From the NCBI GenBank assembly GCA_963743825.1, contig CAVURC010000020.1, positions 124,001 through 188,000 of the forward strand: a stretch of DNA of 64,000 bases, read 5' to 3'. Source of the DNA: Sva-07 sp963743825 (lineage in GTDB: Bacteria > Actinomycetota > Acidimicrobiia > Acidimicrobiales > Ilumatobacteraceae). Numbering within the stretch: position 1 is the first letter of the stretch; each line of letters begins with the position of its first letter. Shown here in pieces: positions 44,738 to 53,468 of this stretch. The translations under genes and the position numbers were made by a program. Below the pieces are notes generated by a model, which saw only the letters and a program-made list of their open reading frames with translations, was not told the DNA's origin and did not search any database.

Positions 44738-45790
44738 TCAGCGACGCCAGGCGCTCCCGCGGCCGGCGATCAGCGGCAGGTCGAGGAATGTCTTCACGCC
44801 CGGGCCTGCAGTCACCACGTACGGGATGGCATTGATCGCGTGCGCTGCGGTCGAACCGAGGACATCGCGATTCCACGAGTGCGGGAGCGTCAGCTGCATC
44901 TCGGGCTCGCCGGTGATCCGGATCGACCAGTCGCCCTGCGGCCAATCGGGTGCTGCGTCACGATGCATCCGCCACACGGTCTCCTGATGGACCAGGGCGC
45001 GTCCACCCGCCATTGCTCGCCATTGCCAACGCTGCCCGGCGACCGTCCCCGCGTCGACGGTGCCGGCAGCAGTGTCGAGCTCGGCGGTGGCGACGAACGT
45101 CTCCATCTCCGAGGTCACCTCGTCGATCTCGGCATCGATCCCGTCGGCCACCATCTGGACGGCCTCGGTGAACAGCCCGTCGAGCCAGGTGCGATGGCGC
45201 TCCGATCGCAACGCGAACTCCTCGGGAGTGCGGCCGAAGTTCATCATCTCGAACATGATCTCGGGCGACGGGTAGTACTGGAAGTTGCTGATCTCCTGCA
45301 CGGCGATCTGATCGACGCGCAGCGAGAGGCCCGACATGAGCAGCGGGAGGAGATCGCCGAACCATCCCGGGTTCGCCCCGGTTCCATGGAACGCGACCTG
45401 GCCGATCGCGCATGCCTGTGACAGCCGGCCCATGACCTCGTCGCCGTACACCTTGGGGTACATGTACCCGACCGTCGTGATCACGTGTTTGCCGCCGGCG
45501 AGCAGGCGGCAGAAGTTGTCGAGGTCGGCGCCGGGTTCGGTGCCGTACACGAGCGACGGAAGCGGCATGTGCAGCACGACGTCGGCATCGAGGGCCAGGA
45601 TCTCGTCGACGTCGTCGGTTGCTGCGATGCCGAGGTCGGCGATCCCCGCCAGTGCTCCGATGTCGCGACCGACCTTCTCCGGGTTGGTCACGAGAAGTCC
45701 GACGATGTCCATGTCGGGTCGCGCCGCTACCGCGGCGAGCGACGCCCGGCCGACGTTCCCGCTCCCCCACTGCACCACCTTGATCGCCAT
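44738..45790 (-). CDS. dihydrodipicolinate-reductase-like NAD(P)-binding protein
   Basis: Protein of 350 residues from the ATG at 45790 (MAIKVVQWGSGNVGRASL). The N-terminal Rossmann motif GSGNVG at 9-14 and the DapB-like strand order (DIVGLLVTNPEKVGRDIG, ADVVLHMPLPS, GKHVITTVGYMYP) place it with DapB-fold dehydrogenases that act on larger carboxylates, the group including 2,4-diaminopentanoate dehydrogenase. The C-terminal half has FHGTGANPGWFGDLLPLLMSG in place of the DapB catalytic HHxxK, so it is not lysine biosynthesis. Reaction unknown. It lies directly upstream of the P450 operon on the same strand. Confidence 0.82.
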   Translation of the reverse strand: MAIKVVQWGSGNVGRASLAAVAARPDMDIVGLLVTNPEKVGRDIGALAGIADLGIAATDDVDEILALDADVVLHMPLPSLVYGTEPGADLDNFCRLLAGGKHVITTVGYMYPKVYGDEVMGRLSQACAIGQVAFHGTGANPGWFGDLLPLLMSGLSLRVDQIAVQEISNFQYYPSPEIMFEMMNFGRTPEEFALRSERHRTWLDGLFTEAVQMVADGIDAEIDEVTSEMETFVATAELDTAAGTVDAGTVAGQRWQWRAMAGGRALVHQETVWRMHRDAAPDWPQGDWSIRITGEPEMQLTLPHSWNRDVLGSTAAHAINAIPYVVTAGPGVKTFLDLPLIAGRGSAWRR

Positions 45791-45872
45791 GCACACAACG
45801 TAGGTGAGATCGAGGTCGACTCGATCCGCCCGGGTCGACCGCAGCGGCGGTGGCGCGGGCACACTGGTCGAC

Positions 45873-46901
45873 ATGGCCGCAACCGGGCAGGACGCTGGTC
45901 TCGTCGCCGAACGGCTTCGCCGCTGGCTCGAGGCCGAGTTCGGCGGCGGCGTTGCGATCGTCGAGACGCCGTCGTCGATCGACGGCGGACTCGACAGCTG
46001 GATTCACCGCGTACGGTTCTCGGGATCGGCGCTGCCCGACGACTGGCGGGAACCGCTCGTCGCTCGCGTGAAGCGCAGCCCCGGCGATGTCCGGATCGCT
46101 CGTCGGGAAGCAGCCATCCAGGAGTGGTGCACGGACGCCGGCTACCCATGTCCTCGTATCATCGCGGTGTTCGACCCGGGCGGACTCCTCGACGTTCCCG
46201 TCCAGTTGATGGAACTGGTGCCGGGTTCGACGGCCCTCACAGCGATGACCTCGTCGCCCTGGACGACGCCTCGGCTGCTGGGTCGACTCGCAGGGCTTCA
46301 GGCCCGCCTGCACGAACTCGACCCCACGGGCTTCCCCATCGACGGCCAGTCGGAGGATCTGGCCGAACGTCGGTTGGGGCTCGTGCGGACAACCGTCGCT
46401 GAGACGCACGACTCCGACCTGGCGAGTGGACTCGAACGTGTGGAGACGCTGCTGGCGAGGTTGCGCGCGGCGCCGGTCGTGGCCTGTCACGGTGACTTCC
46501 ACCCACTGAACGTGCTGACCGATGGTGACAGCTCGTGGGTCCTCGACTGGACCGACGCCGGCCTCGGCGACCGCCATGGCGACGTTGCCCGCACCACCTT
46601 GCTGTTCAGGCTGGCGTCGATCGTCGCCACGGGGAGAAAGGAACGAGCCGCGCTCCGCGTGGCGGGACCATGGATGGCTCGCCGCTACCAGCGCGACTAC
46701 GAACGACACGCCCCGCTCGACCATGCCCGCCTTGCGCTCTGGGAACCGGTGCACCTGCTCCATGGCTGGAGCCAGGTCGTCGGACTTCACTCGGGCCAAT
46801 TCTCCGACGGCGAATCCGACGATCGGACCTCGACCGTCCCGGCGGCCCTCGGCGACCAACTCAAATCCTGGTTCGAGACGGCGATCAACGCCGTCACGTA
46901 G
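45873..46901 (+). CDS. APH-family phosphotransferase (kinase-like fold)
   Basis: Protein of 342 residues from the ATG at 45873. The Brenner catalytic loop CHGDFHPLNVL and the DFG-like WVLDWTDAG with GDRHGDVART place it with aminoglycoside phosphotransferase/choline kinase-like enzymes. The N-lobe has VKRSPGDVRIARREAAIQEW with an invariant Lys. These enzymes phosphorylate small hydroxylated molecules; whether this one acts on an antibiotic or a metabolite is unknown. It is divergent from the DapB-like gene and is followed by the tRNA-Gly terminator on the opposite strand. Confidence 0.85.
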   Translation: MAATGQDAGLVAERLRRWLEAEFGGGVAIVETPSSIDGGLDSWIHRVRFSGSALPDDWREPLVARVKRSPGDVRIARREAAIQEWCTDAGYPCPRIIAVFDPGGLLDVPVQLMELVPGSTALTAMTSSPWTTPRLLGRLAGLQARLHELDPTGFPIDGQSEDLAERRLGLVRTTVAETHDSDLASGLERVETLLARLRAAPVVACHGDFHPLNVLTDGDSSWVLDWTDAGLGDRHGDVARTTLLFRLASIVATGRKERAALRVAGPWMARRYQRDYERHAPLDHARLALWEPVHLLHGWSQVVGLHSGQFSDGESDDRTSTVPAALGDQLKSWFETAINAVT

Positions 46902-46915
46902 CGCCCGAAAACGCA

Positions 46916-46942
46916 AGAAACCCCTGCAATGCAGGGGTTTCT
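46916..46942 (-). terminator. hairpin downstream of tRNA-Gly
   Basis: AGAAACCCCTGCA (46916-46928) and TGCAGGGGTTTCT (46930-46942) are exact complements around one base. On the minus strand the hairpin begins 3 bp after the tRNA 3' end and is followed by a T-rich segment (TTGCGTTTTC), so it probably terminates the tRNA. It is also close to the 3' end of the convergent phosphotransferase gene. Confidence 0.75.
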
Positions 46943-46944
46943 GG

Positions 46945-47017
46945 AGCGGACGACCGGGATCGAACCGGCGACCTCAACCTTGGCAAGGTTGCGCTCTACC
47001 AACTGAGCCACGTCCGC
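46945..47017 (-). tRNA. tRNA-Gly (GCC)
   Basis: 73 nt on the minus strand. Acceptor stem GCGGACG/CGTCCGC, D arm with GCTCAGTTGGTAGAGC, anticodon stem CAACC/GGTTG with loop TTGCCAA (anticodon GCC), T arm with GGTTCGATCC. CCA not encoded. Confidence 0.96.
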
Positions 47018-47080
47018 GAGGAATGCACAATCTAGCAGTCCGGGTCGCGGACCGGACAACGAGATCGACAGCGGATGGAT

Positions 47081-47302
47081 TCAGCGTTGGTCGGGAGGTC
47101 GCAGGTCGATTCGCAGGGTGAGGATGCCCTCGTCGAGGCTCACCTCGGCGTCACCGAGCATCGCGAAGTCCTGGAAGTCGAGCTTCGACTGTTCGATGAA
47201 GTGGCGCCGTCCCTCCCCCTCGACGGGGGCATCGGGCGCTTCTTCACTGCGACGCCGCTCCTTGAACCGTTGGACCATCTCGTCGGGATCGAAGGTTGCC
47301 AC
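47081..47302 (-). CDS. small acidic/basic hypothetical protein
   Basis: Start chosen at the GTG at 47302 (MATFDPDEMVQRFKERRRSEE), giving 73 residues. The frame is open upstream but that part lies over the 3' end of the neighbouring membrane-protein gene, 10 bp away. The C-terminus DFQDFAMLGDAEVSLDEGIL ends TLRIDLRPPDQR. No signal peptide or membrane helix is seen. It follows the membrane protein on the same strand and probably belongs to the same transcript. I recognise no family. Confidence 0.6.
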   Translation of the reverse strand: MATFDPDEMVQRFKERRRSEEAPDAPVEGEGRRHFIEQSKLDFQDFAMLGDAEVSLDEGILTLRIDLRPPDQR

Positions 47303-47312
47303 GTCGACGACC

Positions 47313-47844
47313 TTACCGGTCGCCGTCCGGCGAACCCTCGACATCGTCCGGCGGACCCTCGACATCGGCGTCCGATCGTCCGGCGGCCTCGATGAGGTCG
47401 AGCAGATCCGGGCGATCGATCCCCTTGGGTGTCGGCGTCCGTGTCTCCGGATCCGGCGGTGCGAGATCGCTCATCGAGGTGACGGGGCGCTCCGCCGAAC
47501 TCGAACTCGGCATCGAGGTTCGGCGGCGACGCCTCGGGGCGCAGCGGCTCGGCACCCGCGGGACGGAGCTCGTCGAGCACACGGCGCTGCGTTGCGGGGT
47601 CACGCTGGCGGCGCCACTCCTTGTCGCCCATGCGCTCGAGCGGCGCGAGGACGGGCGGGTCGTACCTCGTCTGACGAAACAGCCAGATTCCCAGCAGCAC
47701 GAAGAGCACGCCGATCACAACGAGGCCGGCCACCATGGCGTAGACCAACCGCGTCGAACCCGGGTCACCGGCACCCAGCAACAGAGGCGCTGCGATCACC
47801 GAACTGCGCACGGCGTTCGACAACGGAGTGGTGAGTTCTCGCAC
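47313..47844 (-). CDS. single-span membrane protein of unknown function (one frameshift)
   Basis: From the GTG at 47844 the protein reads VRELTTPLSNAVRSSVIAAP, then the membrane helix LVYAMVAGLVVIGVLFVLLG and a cytoplasmic region WLFRQTRYDPPVLAPLERMGDKEWRRQRD. A +1 insertion near 47495 moves the C-terminal part to AERPVTSMSDLAPPDPETRT...DLLDLIEAAGRSD. The final residues come from two near-identical 21-bp repeats (47324-47365) and read DVEGPPDDVEGSPDGDR. Joined length is about 177. The pattern resembles small actinobacterial membrane proteins with no assigned role. Confidence 0.65.
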
Positions 47845-47894
47845 GGAACCGAGAGTGTGCCAGTTTCGACCACGGTTGTGTCGGATCACGTGCG

Positions 47895-48664
47895 TCACCA
47901 CTGGTGCATCGGGCACCACACTGCAGTGCGACCGCCGATCGTGTCTCGCTGCAACGGACCGCCGTCACGGTCGCATGGCGGACATTCGGCGCGCACCGCC
48001 GGAGACAGCGTGCCACGATGGCTTCCGCCTCGCCGCAGCATGATCGGCAGGCGGCGACGAATCGCGTGTGCCAACTGTTCGATGTCGGCATCGTCGAGAC
48101 TCCCCGCCGCGCGTTTCGGGGCGATCCCCGCCCACCAGAGCACCTCATCGGCACACAGGTTCCCGAGCCCGGCGATGACCGTCTGGTCGAGGAGCACCGT
48201 CTTGATCGCCGGTCTGCGCCCGGCGAGTGCCTGGCGCAGCCGCGCGGCAGTCACCGACGTGAAGTCGACACCGAGTGCCGAGACGTCGGGATCGAGACTG
48301 AGACGGCCGAGCCGGCGCGGGTCGTTGAATCTGATCGCAGGAACGTCACCGCCGGTGAACACCCGCAGCCGATCCCACTGCGGGTCGTCGCGGCCCGACG
48401 CGTACTGCAACCGGGCGATCGGGGCGACACCGTCGACGACCACTCGGCCGGTCATTCCGAAGTGCAGACCGATCGTCGGGCCGTCGGTGTCGACCAAGCA
48501 CGATCTTGCCGGCACGCCTGACCCCGGCGATCGTGGCACCGGTGACCGCGTCGACGAACCCAGGCGGATGCGACACGCTCGTCGACCCACGCCTGCTCGA
48601 TCGCGCGACCAACGGTGACCTCGATCGCCGATCGCCAGATCTCGGCTTCGAGCCCCTCTGGCAC
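47895..48664 (-). CDS. Fpg/Nei-family DNA glycosylase (two frameshifts)
   Basis: The start ATG at 48664 gives MPEGLEAEIWRSAIEV, with the N-terminal Pro2/Glu3 catalytic pair of Fpg/Nei. Insertions near 48570 and 48500 displace PPGFVDAVTGATIAGVRRAGKIVL, and the rest continues as VDTDGPTIGLHFGMTGRVVVDG with RLGRLSLDPDVSALGVD and AIKTVLLDQTVIAGLGNLCADEVLWWAGI, the H2TH signature. The zinc finger at the end reads CPPC...WCPMHQW, so the final Cys of the second pair is replaced by His. It removes oxidised bases as a bifunctional glycosylase/AP lyase. Whether it is Fpg or Nei cannot be told. Joined length about 256. Confidence 0.85.
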
Positions 48665-48685
48665 CGCGGCGACTCCTGGCGCTGC

Positions 48686-49870
48686 TCAGGTGTCGGACTT
48701 GGCGACAGCGGCGATGAAGCGTTCGATCGGCTCGTCGAGCTGATCACTGTTGATCAGGAACGCATCATGGCCGTGCGGCGAGTCGATCTCGACGTACTCG
48801 CTCGGCACGCCGTTGGCGACCAGCGTCTGATGGATCTGTTGCTGCTGATAGGCCGGGTAGAGCATGTCGCTCCAGATCCCGACCGCCATCGTCGGCGCCG
48901 TCACCCGCAGCATCGCCCGATCCAGCGATCCACGGCCGCGAGCGACATCGTGGAGGTCCATGGCCTTGCCGATGGCCAAGTAGCTGTTCGTGTCGAACCG
49001 CCGCGCCAGTTTCTGGCCGTGGTACTCGAGATAACGCTCGACCTCGAACCGCTGCCACATCCCGACCGTGTCGCCGACAGCGGTCTTGTCGGCGAGTTCG
49101 CGACCGAACCGGTCGGTGAAGACGTTGTCACTTCGGAATGTCACCTGCGCCACCATGCGGGCGATCTCGAGTCCCTCGGCCGGGCCGTCACCGGGTTCGG
49201 CGTCGTAGTAGTCGCCGTTGCGCCACTTGGGGTCGAGGCGGATCGCCCGTCGACCGATGGCCCCCCACGCGATCTGCTGAGCGGTTGCCTGCATGCAGGT
49301 GGCGATCGCCACGAGCGACCTGACCCGACGGGGATACATCACCGCCCATTCGAGCGCCTGCATGCCGCCCATGGAGCCGCCGACCACCGCCAGCCAACGT
49401 GGCACACCCAAGTGCTCCATCAGCCGGGCCTGTGAGCGGACCATGTCGCGGATGGTGACGACCGGGAATCTCGATCCGTACGGGCGTCCGTCGACGGGGT
49501 GGGGCGATGCCGGTCCGGTCGAGCCCTGACAGCCCCCCAACACGTTGGCGCACACGACGAAGTACCGGTCGGTGTCGATCGGCTTGCCCGGCCCGACCGT
49601 TTCGTCCCACCACCCGGCGGCGGGATGGCCTCGCCCGGCGGGCCCGGCGGCGTGGCTGTCGCCGGTCCAGGCATGACACAGCAGAATGGCATTGGCGCCA
49701 TCGGCGTCGAGTTGACCCCATGTCTCGTAGGCGACGGTCACGTCCGACAGCGCAACACCGCAGTCGAGCGCAAACCGCCGGTCGGTCGCGAAGGTGAAGA
49801 ACCGGCGATGCCCTGGCTCGTCGCCCGGCCGCCAGGCACCGGTCACGGGAAGAGGGCTGGCGGTACTCAT
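48686..49870 (-). CDS. metX: homoserine O-acetyltransferase
   Basis: Intact MetX of 394 residues. The alpha/beta hydrolase core reads ILLCHAWTGDSHAAGP, WWDETVGPGKPIDTDRYFVVC, NVLGGCQGSTGP, the nucleophile elbow GGSMGGMQALEWA with Ser166, and the C-terminal catalytic Asp/His region ending DSPHGHDAFLINSDQL. It activates homoserine for methionine synthesis. The usual partner metY (O-acetylhomoserine sulfhydrylase) is not adjacent. The start follows the DUF4262 stop by 4 bp, so the two are probably co-transcribed. Confidence 0.96.
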   Translation of the reverse strand: MSTASPLPVTGAWRPGDEPGHRRFFTFATDRRFALDCGVALSDVTVAYETWGQLDADGANAILLCHAWTGDSHAAGPAGRGHPAAGWWDETVGPGKPIDTDRYFVVCANVLGGCQGSTGPASPHPVDGRPYGSRFPVVTIRDMVRSQARLMEHLGVPRWLAVVGGSMGGMQALEWAVMYPRRVRSLVAIATCMQATAQQIAWGAIGRRAIRLDPKWRNGDYYDAEPGDGPAEGLEIARMVAQVTFRSDNVFTDRFGRELADKTAVGDTVGMWQRFEVERYLEYHGQKLARRFDTNSYLAIGKAMDLHDVARGRGSLDRAMLRVTAPTMAVGIWSDMLYPAYQQQQIHQTLVANGVPSEYVEIDSPHGHDAFLINSDQLDEPIERFIAAVAKSDT

Positions 49871-49874
49871 GGGG

Positions 49875-50357
49875 TCATGACACGGTACCGATGACCGGCT
49901 GGGCGAACGTCATGCGTTGTTCGAACCCGGCTTCGTACGGCATGAACCCGTTGCGGTCGGGATAGAGCAGCTGGACGATCTCGAACGGGGCGCCTCGGTA
50001 CCAGGCCGCTGCGGTCGAGAACCACGGCCCCCACCGAACCAGGTCGATGGGCGCGAACATGCAGCGCAGATCGTTGTCGAGCAACCCCACGAGTTCGACA
50101 CCGAGCGGGATCTCGGTGCCGCCACGACACGCATCGGCAACGAGCGTGACGAGACCGTTGGCAGCAACCGGAGTCAGCCCGAAGACGGCGACCTCGGGAA
50201 AGCCGACCGCTGCGGGCATTCCGATCGAATAGGCGTAGCCGGGTGTGGGTGGTTCGGCCTCGACGTCGGCGGCGACCGGCTCGAGCGCCCATCCCGTCGT
50301 CGCGATCATCCAGTCGATCTTCTCGGCGTGCGGGATGTGAAAGTCCGGCAACTCCAT
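49875..50357 (-). CDS. DUF4262 family protein
   Basis: Protein of 160 residues from the ATG at 50357 (MELPDFHIPHAEKIDWM). The family pattern is seen in PGYAYSIGMPAAVGFPEVAVFG and LLDNDLRCMFAPIDLVRW, ending FEQRMTFAQPVIGTVS. DUF4262 proteins are small and uncharacterised, often found near toxin-immunity or metabolic genes; none of that context is present here. It lies between a palindrome (50367-50397) and metX on the same strand, so a regulatory or accessory role in the metX transcript is possible but unproven. Confidence 0.78.
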   Translation of the reverse strand: MELPDFHIPHAEKIDWMIATTGWALEPVAADVEAEPPTPGYAYSIGMPAAVGFPEVAVFGLTPVAANGLVTLVADACRGGTEIPLGVELVGLLDNDLRCMFAPIDLVRWGPWFSTAAAWYRGAPFEIVQLLYPDRNGFMPYEAGFEQRMTFAQPVIGTVS

Positions 50358-50366
50358 TTCACCAGT

Positions 50367-50397
50367 CTTGCATCTGGGGTCAGACCCCTGATGCAAG
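50367..50397 (-). terminator. palindrome related to the one at 4223-4255, after the phosphotransferase gene
   Basis: CTTGCATCTGGGG (50367-50379), loop TCAGA, CCCCTGATGCAAG (50385-50397), with one mismatch in 13 bp. It shares the GGGGTC-A/T-GACCCC core and the CATC/GATG shoulders with the earlier palindrome. It lies 3 bp after the stop of the phosphotransferase gene and 10 bp before the DUF4262 start. Confidence 0.6.
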
Positions 50398-50399
50398 GG

Positions 50400-51434
50400 T
50401 CAGACGAGCGAGAGGGAGTCGAGGTCGATCGCGTGCTGGAGGTGCCGGGATGCCATCGCACCGAACATGTCCATACTGCGATCGTTCATGGTCACCATCT
50501 GCGAGGTCATCGCCGTGATGAACACCCCGTGGAAGGCCTCACGCCGGTACTGCTCCCACAGCCAGTCACGGTCGATGTCGACGTCGTACTCGCCGAGCGC
50601 ATCGGCATAGGCGGCGACGAGGTCGCGCTCGTGGGTACGGCGGTCTTCGATGAGCAACCCGGCCCCGCTGAAGTACGACAGATCGGTGATCGGCATGCCA
50701 TGGGCCGGCGAACCCCAGTCGACCACCGTGATCGGCGGGCCGCCGGCGTCGGTACCGAACAGCATGTTGTCGAGGCGATAGTCCGTGTGAACCAGCGAGA
50801 ACGGGCGGGCCCGACCGCCGATGAACGCACCGATGTGCTCACCGAACCGTTCGGCGAGATCGAGCATGTCGGCGGTGAGATACCGCTCGTAGGTGGCGGC
50901 GAAACCAGGGAACACCAGGCCCCACATCATCGCGTACCCGTCACCACCCGCTGCCGGTTCGTTGCCCGACAGCCAGTCGATGTCGGAAAGTGTGGGGTCA
51001 TTCCACCGAGGACCGTGCAGCCGGGCCAGCTCGCGGACGGCCAGGTCGGCCCGATCGATCGAGCAACCCGCGAGCTGATCACCCTGTTCGGCCGGCGACA
51101 TGTCCTCGAGCAGCACGACGTAGTCGTTGGTGGCGGGGTCCCAGTCCGCATGATGACAGCGCGGCATCCGGATGTCGACCGTGGGGGCGAGTTCGCGGAA
51201 GAACTTCACCTCCCGCTCGTAGCTGCGCACCGACGCCGCCAGCACTCGACTCCGCTCGTCCTCGGCAGGCACCTTGGCGATGATCGACGACGGGATCGAG
51301 GGGTCGTCGGTGACGAGTGAGAGTCGAATGGTCGTGCTGACATGCCCGTCGCCGACCGGGCGCGCCTGCACCGAACCGACCTCGCCGCCGAGGACGGAGG
51401 ACAACCATGCTGCGGTGATGTCGTCAGGGCTCAT
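50400..51434 (-). CDS. phosphotransferase family protein (APH/ecdysteroid kinase-like fold)
   Basis: Protein of 344 residues from the ATG at 51434 (MSPDDITAAWLSSVLGG). Kinase-like features: IIAKVPAEDERSRV in the N-lobe, LLEDMSPAEQGDQL, the catalytic loop LVHTDYRLDNMLF with the Brenner Asp, and VVDWGSPAHG for the metal-binding Asp. The order fits the ecdysteroid kinase-like/APH branch seen in actinobacteria that degrade sterols or terpenoids. Substrate unknown. A palindrome follows the stop codon, and it is divergent from the SURF1 gene. Confidence 0.82.
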   Translation of the reverse strand: MSPDDITAAWLSSVLGGEVGSVQARPVGDGHVSTTIRLSLVTDDPSIPSSIIAKVPAEDERSRVLAASVRSYEREVKFFRELAPTVDIRMPRCHHADWDPATNDYVVLLEDMSPAEQGDQLAGCSIDRADLAVRELARLHGPRWNDPTLSDIDWLSGNEPAAGGDGYAMMWGLVFPGFAATYERYLTADMLDLAERFGEHIGAFIGGRARPFSLVHTDYRLDNMLFGTDAGGPPITVVDWGSPAHGMPITDLSYFSGAGLLIEDRRTHERDLVAAYADALGEYDVDIDRDWLWEQYRREAFHGVFITAMTSQMVTMNDRSMDMFGAMASRHLQHAIDLDSLSLV

Positions 51435-51479
51435 CTCGACGCACGGTAGCGCTGGGCGGCCGCTACCGTCGGGCCCGAG

Positions 51480-52305
51480 ATGTCCGGGTCGAGCCGTGCT
51501 TTCCTGTTGAGTCCGAAATGGATCGCCTTCCACGTCCTGGTGTTCGGCTCGATCGCCATCATGATCTGGCTCGCCTTCTGGCAGCTCCGGCGTCTCGACG
51601 AACGCCAGGCGTTCAATGCCACCGTGACGGAACGAATCGACGAGCCGCCGGTTCCGTTCGACGAACTCCTTCGCACTGGCACGTACCGATCCCGGGGCCG
51701 TCGAATGGCGTCAGGTCACCGTGACCGGCCAGTACCTGTCCGATCAGATCACCTGGTTCAACCGGTCACAGGACGGGTTGGCCGGCGACAACGTGCTCAC
51801 TGCACTGATCGACGGCGACACCACCGTCCTGGTCAACCGCGGGTTCATCCTGCTCGACGACGACGTCCGCCCACCGCCCTCAGGCGAGATCGACGTGCTC
51901 GGTCGGATCCGAGTACCTCCGGCCCGCCAGCTCGGAGAATTGACCGACGCGTCGGACGGGCCGCTGAGCGAGGTCAGACGGATCGATCTCGAACGTCTCG
52001 ACGCCCAGCTTCCCGGCGAATTGGCCCCGGTGTACCTCGACCTGATCGGGAGCATTCCCAACATCACCCCCGATGATCCGGTACCCGTCCCACCACCGAC
52101 GTCGAGCAACGGCCCACACCTGTCCTATGCCGTCCAGTGGCTCATCTTCGCCGCCGCCGTGCTCCTCGGATGGGTGCTGGCGGTGCGGCGCTCGATCGCC
52201 GCGCATCGCCGTCAGGATCCCGACGTCACGGACGGAGAAGCCGTGCGAACGTCGTCGGGTTCCCCGCCATCAGTCGACGCCGCATCGACCACGACGACGC
52301 CCTGA
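51480..52305 (+). CDS. SURF1-family cytochrome oxidase assembly protein (one frameshift)
   Basis: From the ATG at 51480 the first membrane helix is FHVLVFGSIAIMIWLAFWQL, followed by RRLDERQAFNATV. A +1 insertion near 51682 breaks the loop (TDPGAVEWRQVTVTGQYL continues in the next frame). The periplasmic domain has VNRGFILLDDDVRPPPSG, DVLGRIRVPPARQ and HLSYAVQWLIFAAAVLLGWV, the second helix with the SURF1 HLxYAxQWF-like signature. SURF1 helps assemble heme-copper cytochrome oxidase. Its last 80 bp overlap the convergent lycopene cyclase gene, so the exact end may lie earlier. Confidence 0.85.
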
Positions 52306-53464
52306 ACAGCTTCGTCATCACGGCGGCCACCTCCGACGGTGGCGTGTCGATGCGCATGTAGCCGCGCCACTGTTCGATCGGCAGCGCGAAGAAGGCACCG
52401 AAGAAGGCCCGTACCTCGTCGTCGTCGAGTCGCAACAGCAGCTCGAGCCCGTAGTCGTGCAGCACTCGGCTGCGGCGGAACTCCGCTGGCCACACAGCCT
52501 CGGCAACGACCGATGAATCGGCGACGGACGCAGTCGACTGCAATGCCGCAACGATCGCCGACGCGACGCGTGGCGCAGCCCGCAGCGACGACGCCACGCT
52601 GAAACCGGTCGCCGCATGGACGTAGCCCGCTGCAGCTCCGAAGGCGACGACGGGCTCGTCGATACCCGGTCGGCTCCCACCGAGCGGGATCCGCACGTAC
52701 TCCGTTCGTACCGAGTCGGCCAACACGTCGTCGGGATGCCGCCCGAGCCGAGCGGCCAGCCGAGCGAGCAGAGCGATCGGCTCGACGGCGGGCCGTGCGG
52801 CGAGCACGGTTTCCTCGACCAACCATCCGTCGCGAACCGGCAGCGTGTAGCAGAACGTCGTCACGCCTCTCGGGCCGATCGACGACGGGCGGCCATCGCC
52901 CGCTGTCGCCTTGACGGCGCGGAAGTCCATCAACGTCGGCCGTCCGAGGTCACCCGTCGGTGGTTCCGCCAGCACCACGCCGATGGCGGTCTGCCATGCC
53001 GGCGGCGTGGTTCCCGAGAGTCGGGCGAATGACGATGGCCAACCGCTCGTGTCGACGACGAGACGCGCTCGCAGTTCGGATCGGTCGGCCAACACCACAC
53101 GATGACGGTCGCCGGCCGGAGAGCGAACGTCGACCACCGTGCCCGCTATGTGCTCGACCCCCTCCCGGAGACGGGCTCGCAGCCTCCCGTTGTCGAAGAC
53201 GCCATAGGGACGGGCGATCTCCACCGGTCGTGCGGTGTACACCGCCATGGTGTCGAGCCGTTGTCCGAGAACACCGTCGACGTCGCCGATGGCCTCGACA
53301 CCCTGAACGTCGTCGATCCACGTGCTGTACGTTGCATTCCACTCGTCGTCGGGGCCGATGAGCACGACCTCGACGCCACGGGCTCGACAGGCGCACGCGA
53401 GCGCGCTGCCGGCAGGCCCGTCGCCGATGACCACGAGATCGACGTGGCGCGGGTGGCTCGTCAT
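52226..53464 (-). CDS. crtL: lycopene beta-cyclase (CrtL-type flavoprotein)
   Basis: Protein of 412 residues from the ATG at 53464 (MTSHPRHVDLVVIGDGPAG). The dinucleotide-binding motif GDGPAGSALACA sits at 14-25, and WNATYSTWIDDVQGV, RLVVDTSGWPS and AFGAAAGYVHAATGFSVASSL match the plant/cyanobacterial-type lycopene cyclases. The last segment, RRRLMAGNPTTFARLLRP, is typical of this family. It would cyclise lycopene ends to beta rings for a carotenoid; the other crt genes are not in this window. It converges with SURF1. Confidence 0.9.
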   Translation of the reverse strand: MTSHPRHVDLVVIGDGPAGSALACACRARGVEVVLIGPDDEWNATYSTWIDDVQGVEAIGDVDGVLGQRLDTMAVYTARPVEIARPYGVFDNGRLRARLREGVEHIAGTVVDVRSPAGDRHRVVLADRSELRARLVVDTSGWPSSFARLSGTTPPAWQTAIGVVLAEPPTGDLGRPTLMDFRAVKATAGDGRPSSIGPRGVTTFCYTLPVRDGWLVEETVLAARPAVEPIALLARLAARLGRHPDDVLADSVRTEYVRIPLGGSRPGIDEPVVAFGAAAGYVHAATGFSVASSLRAAPRVASAIVAALQSTASVADSSVVAEAVWPAEFRRSRVLHDYGLELLLRLDDDEVRAFFGAFFALPIEQWRGYMRIDTPPSEVAAVMTKLFRASSWSMRRRLMAGNPTTFARLLRP

Positions 53465-53468
53465 GCAA

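Noticed and set aside
47324..47365. Two near-identical 21-bp repeats
   Set aside because: They are in-frame codons for a repeated DVEGxPD at the end of a membrane protein and need no further explanation.
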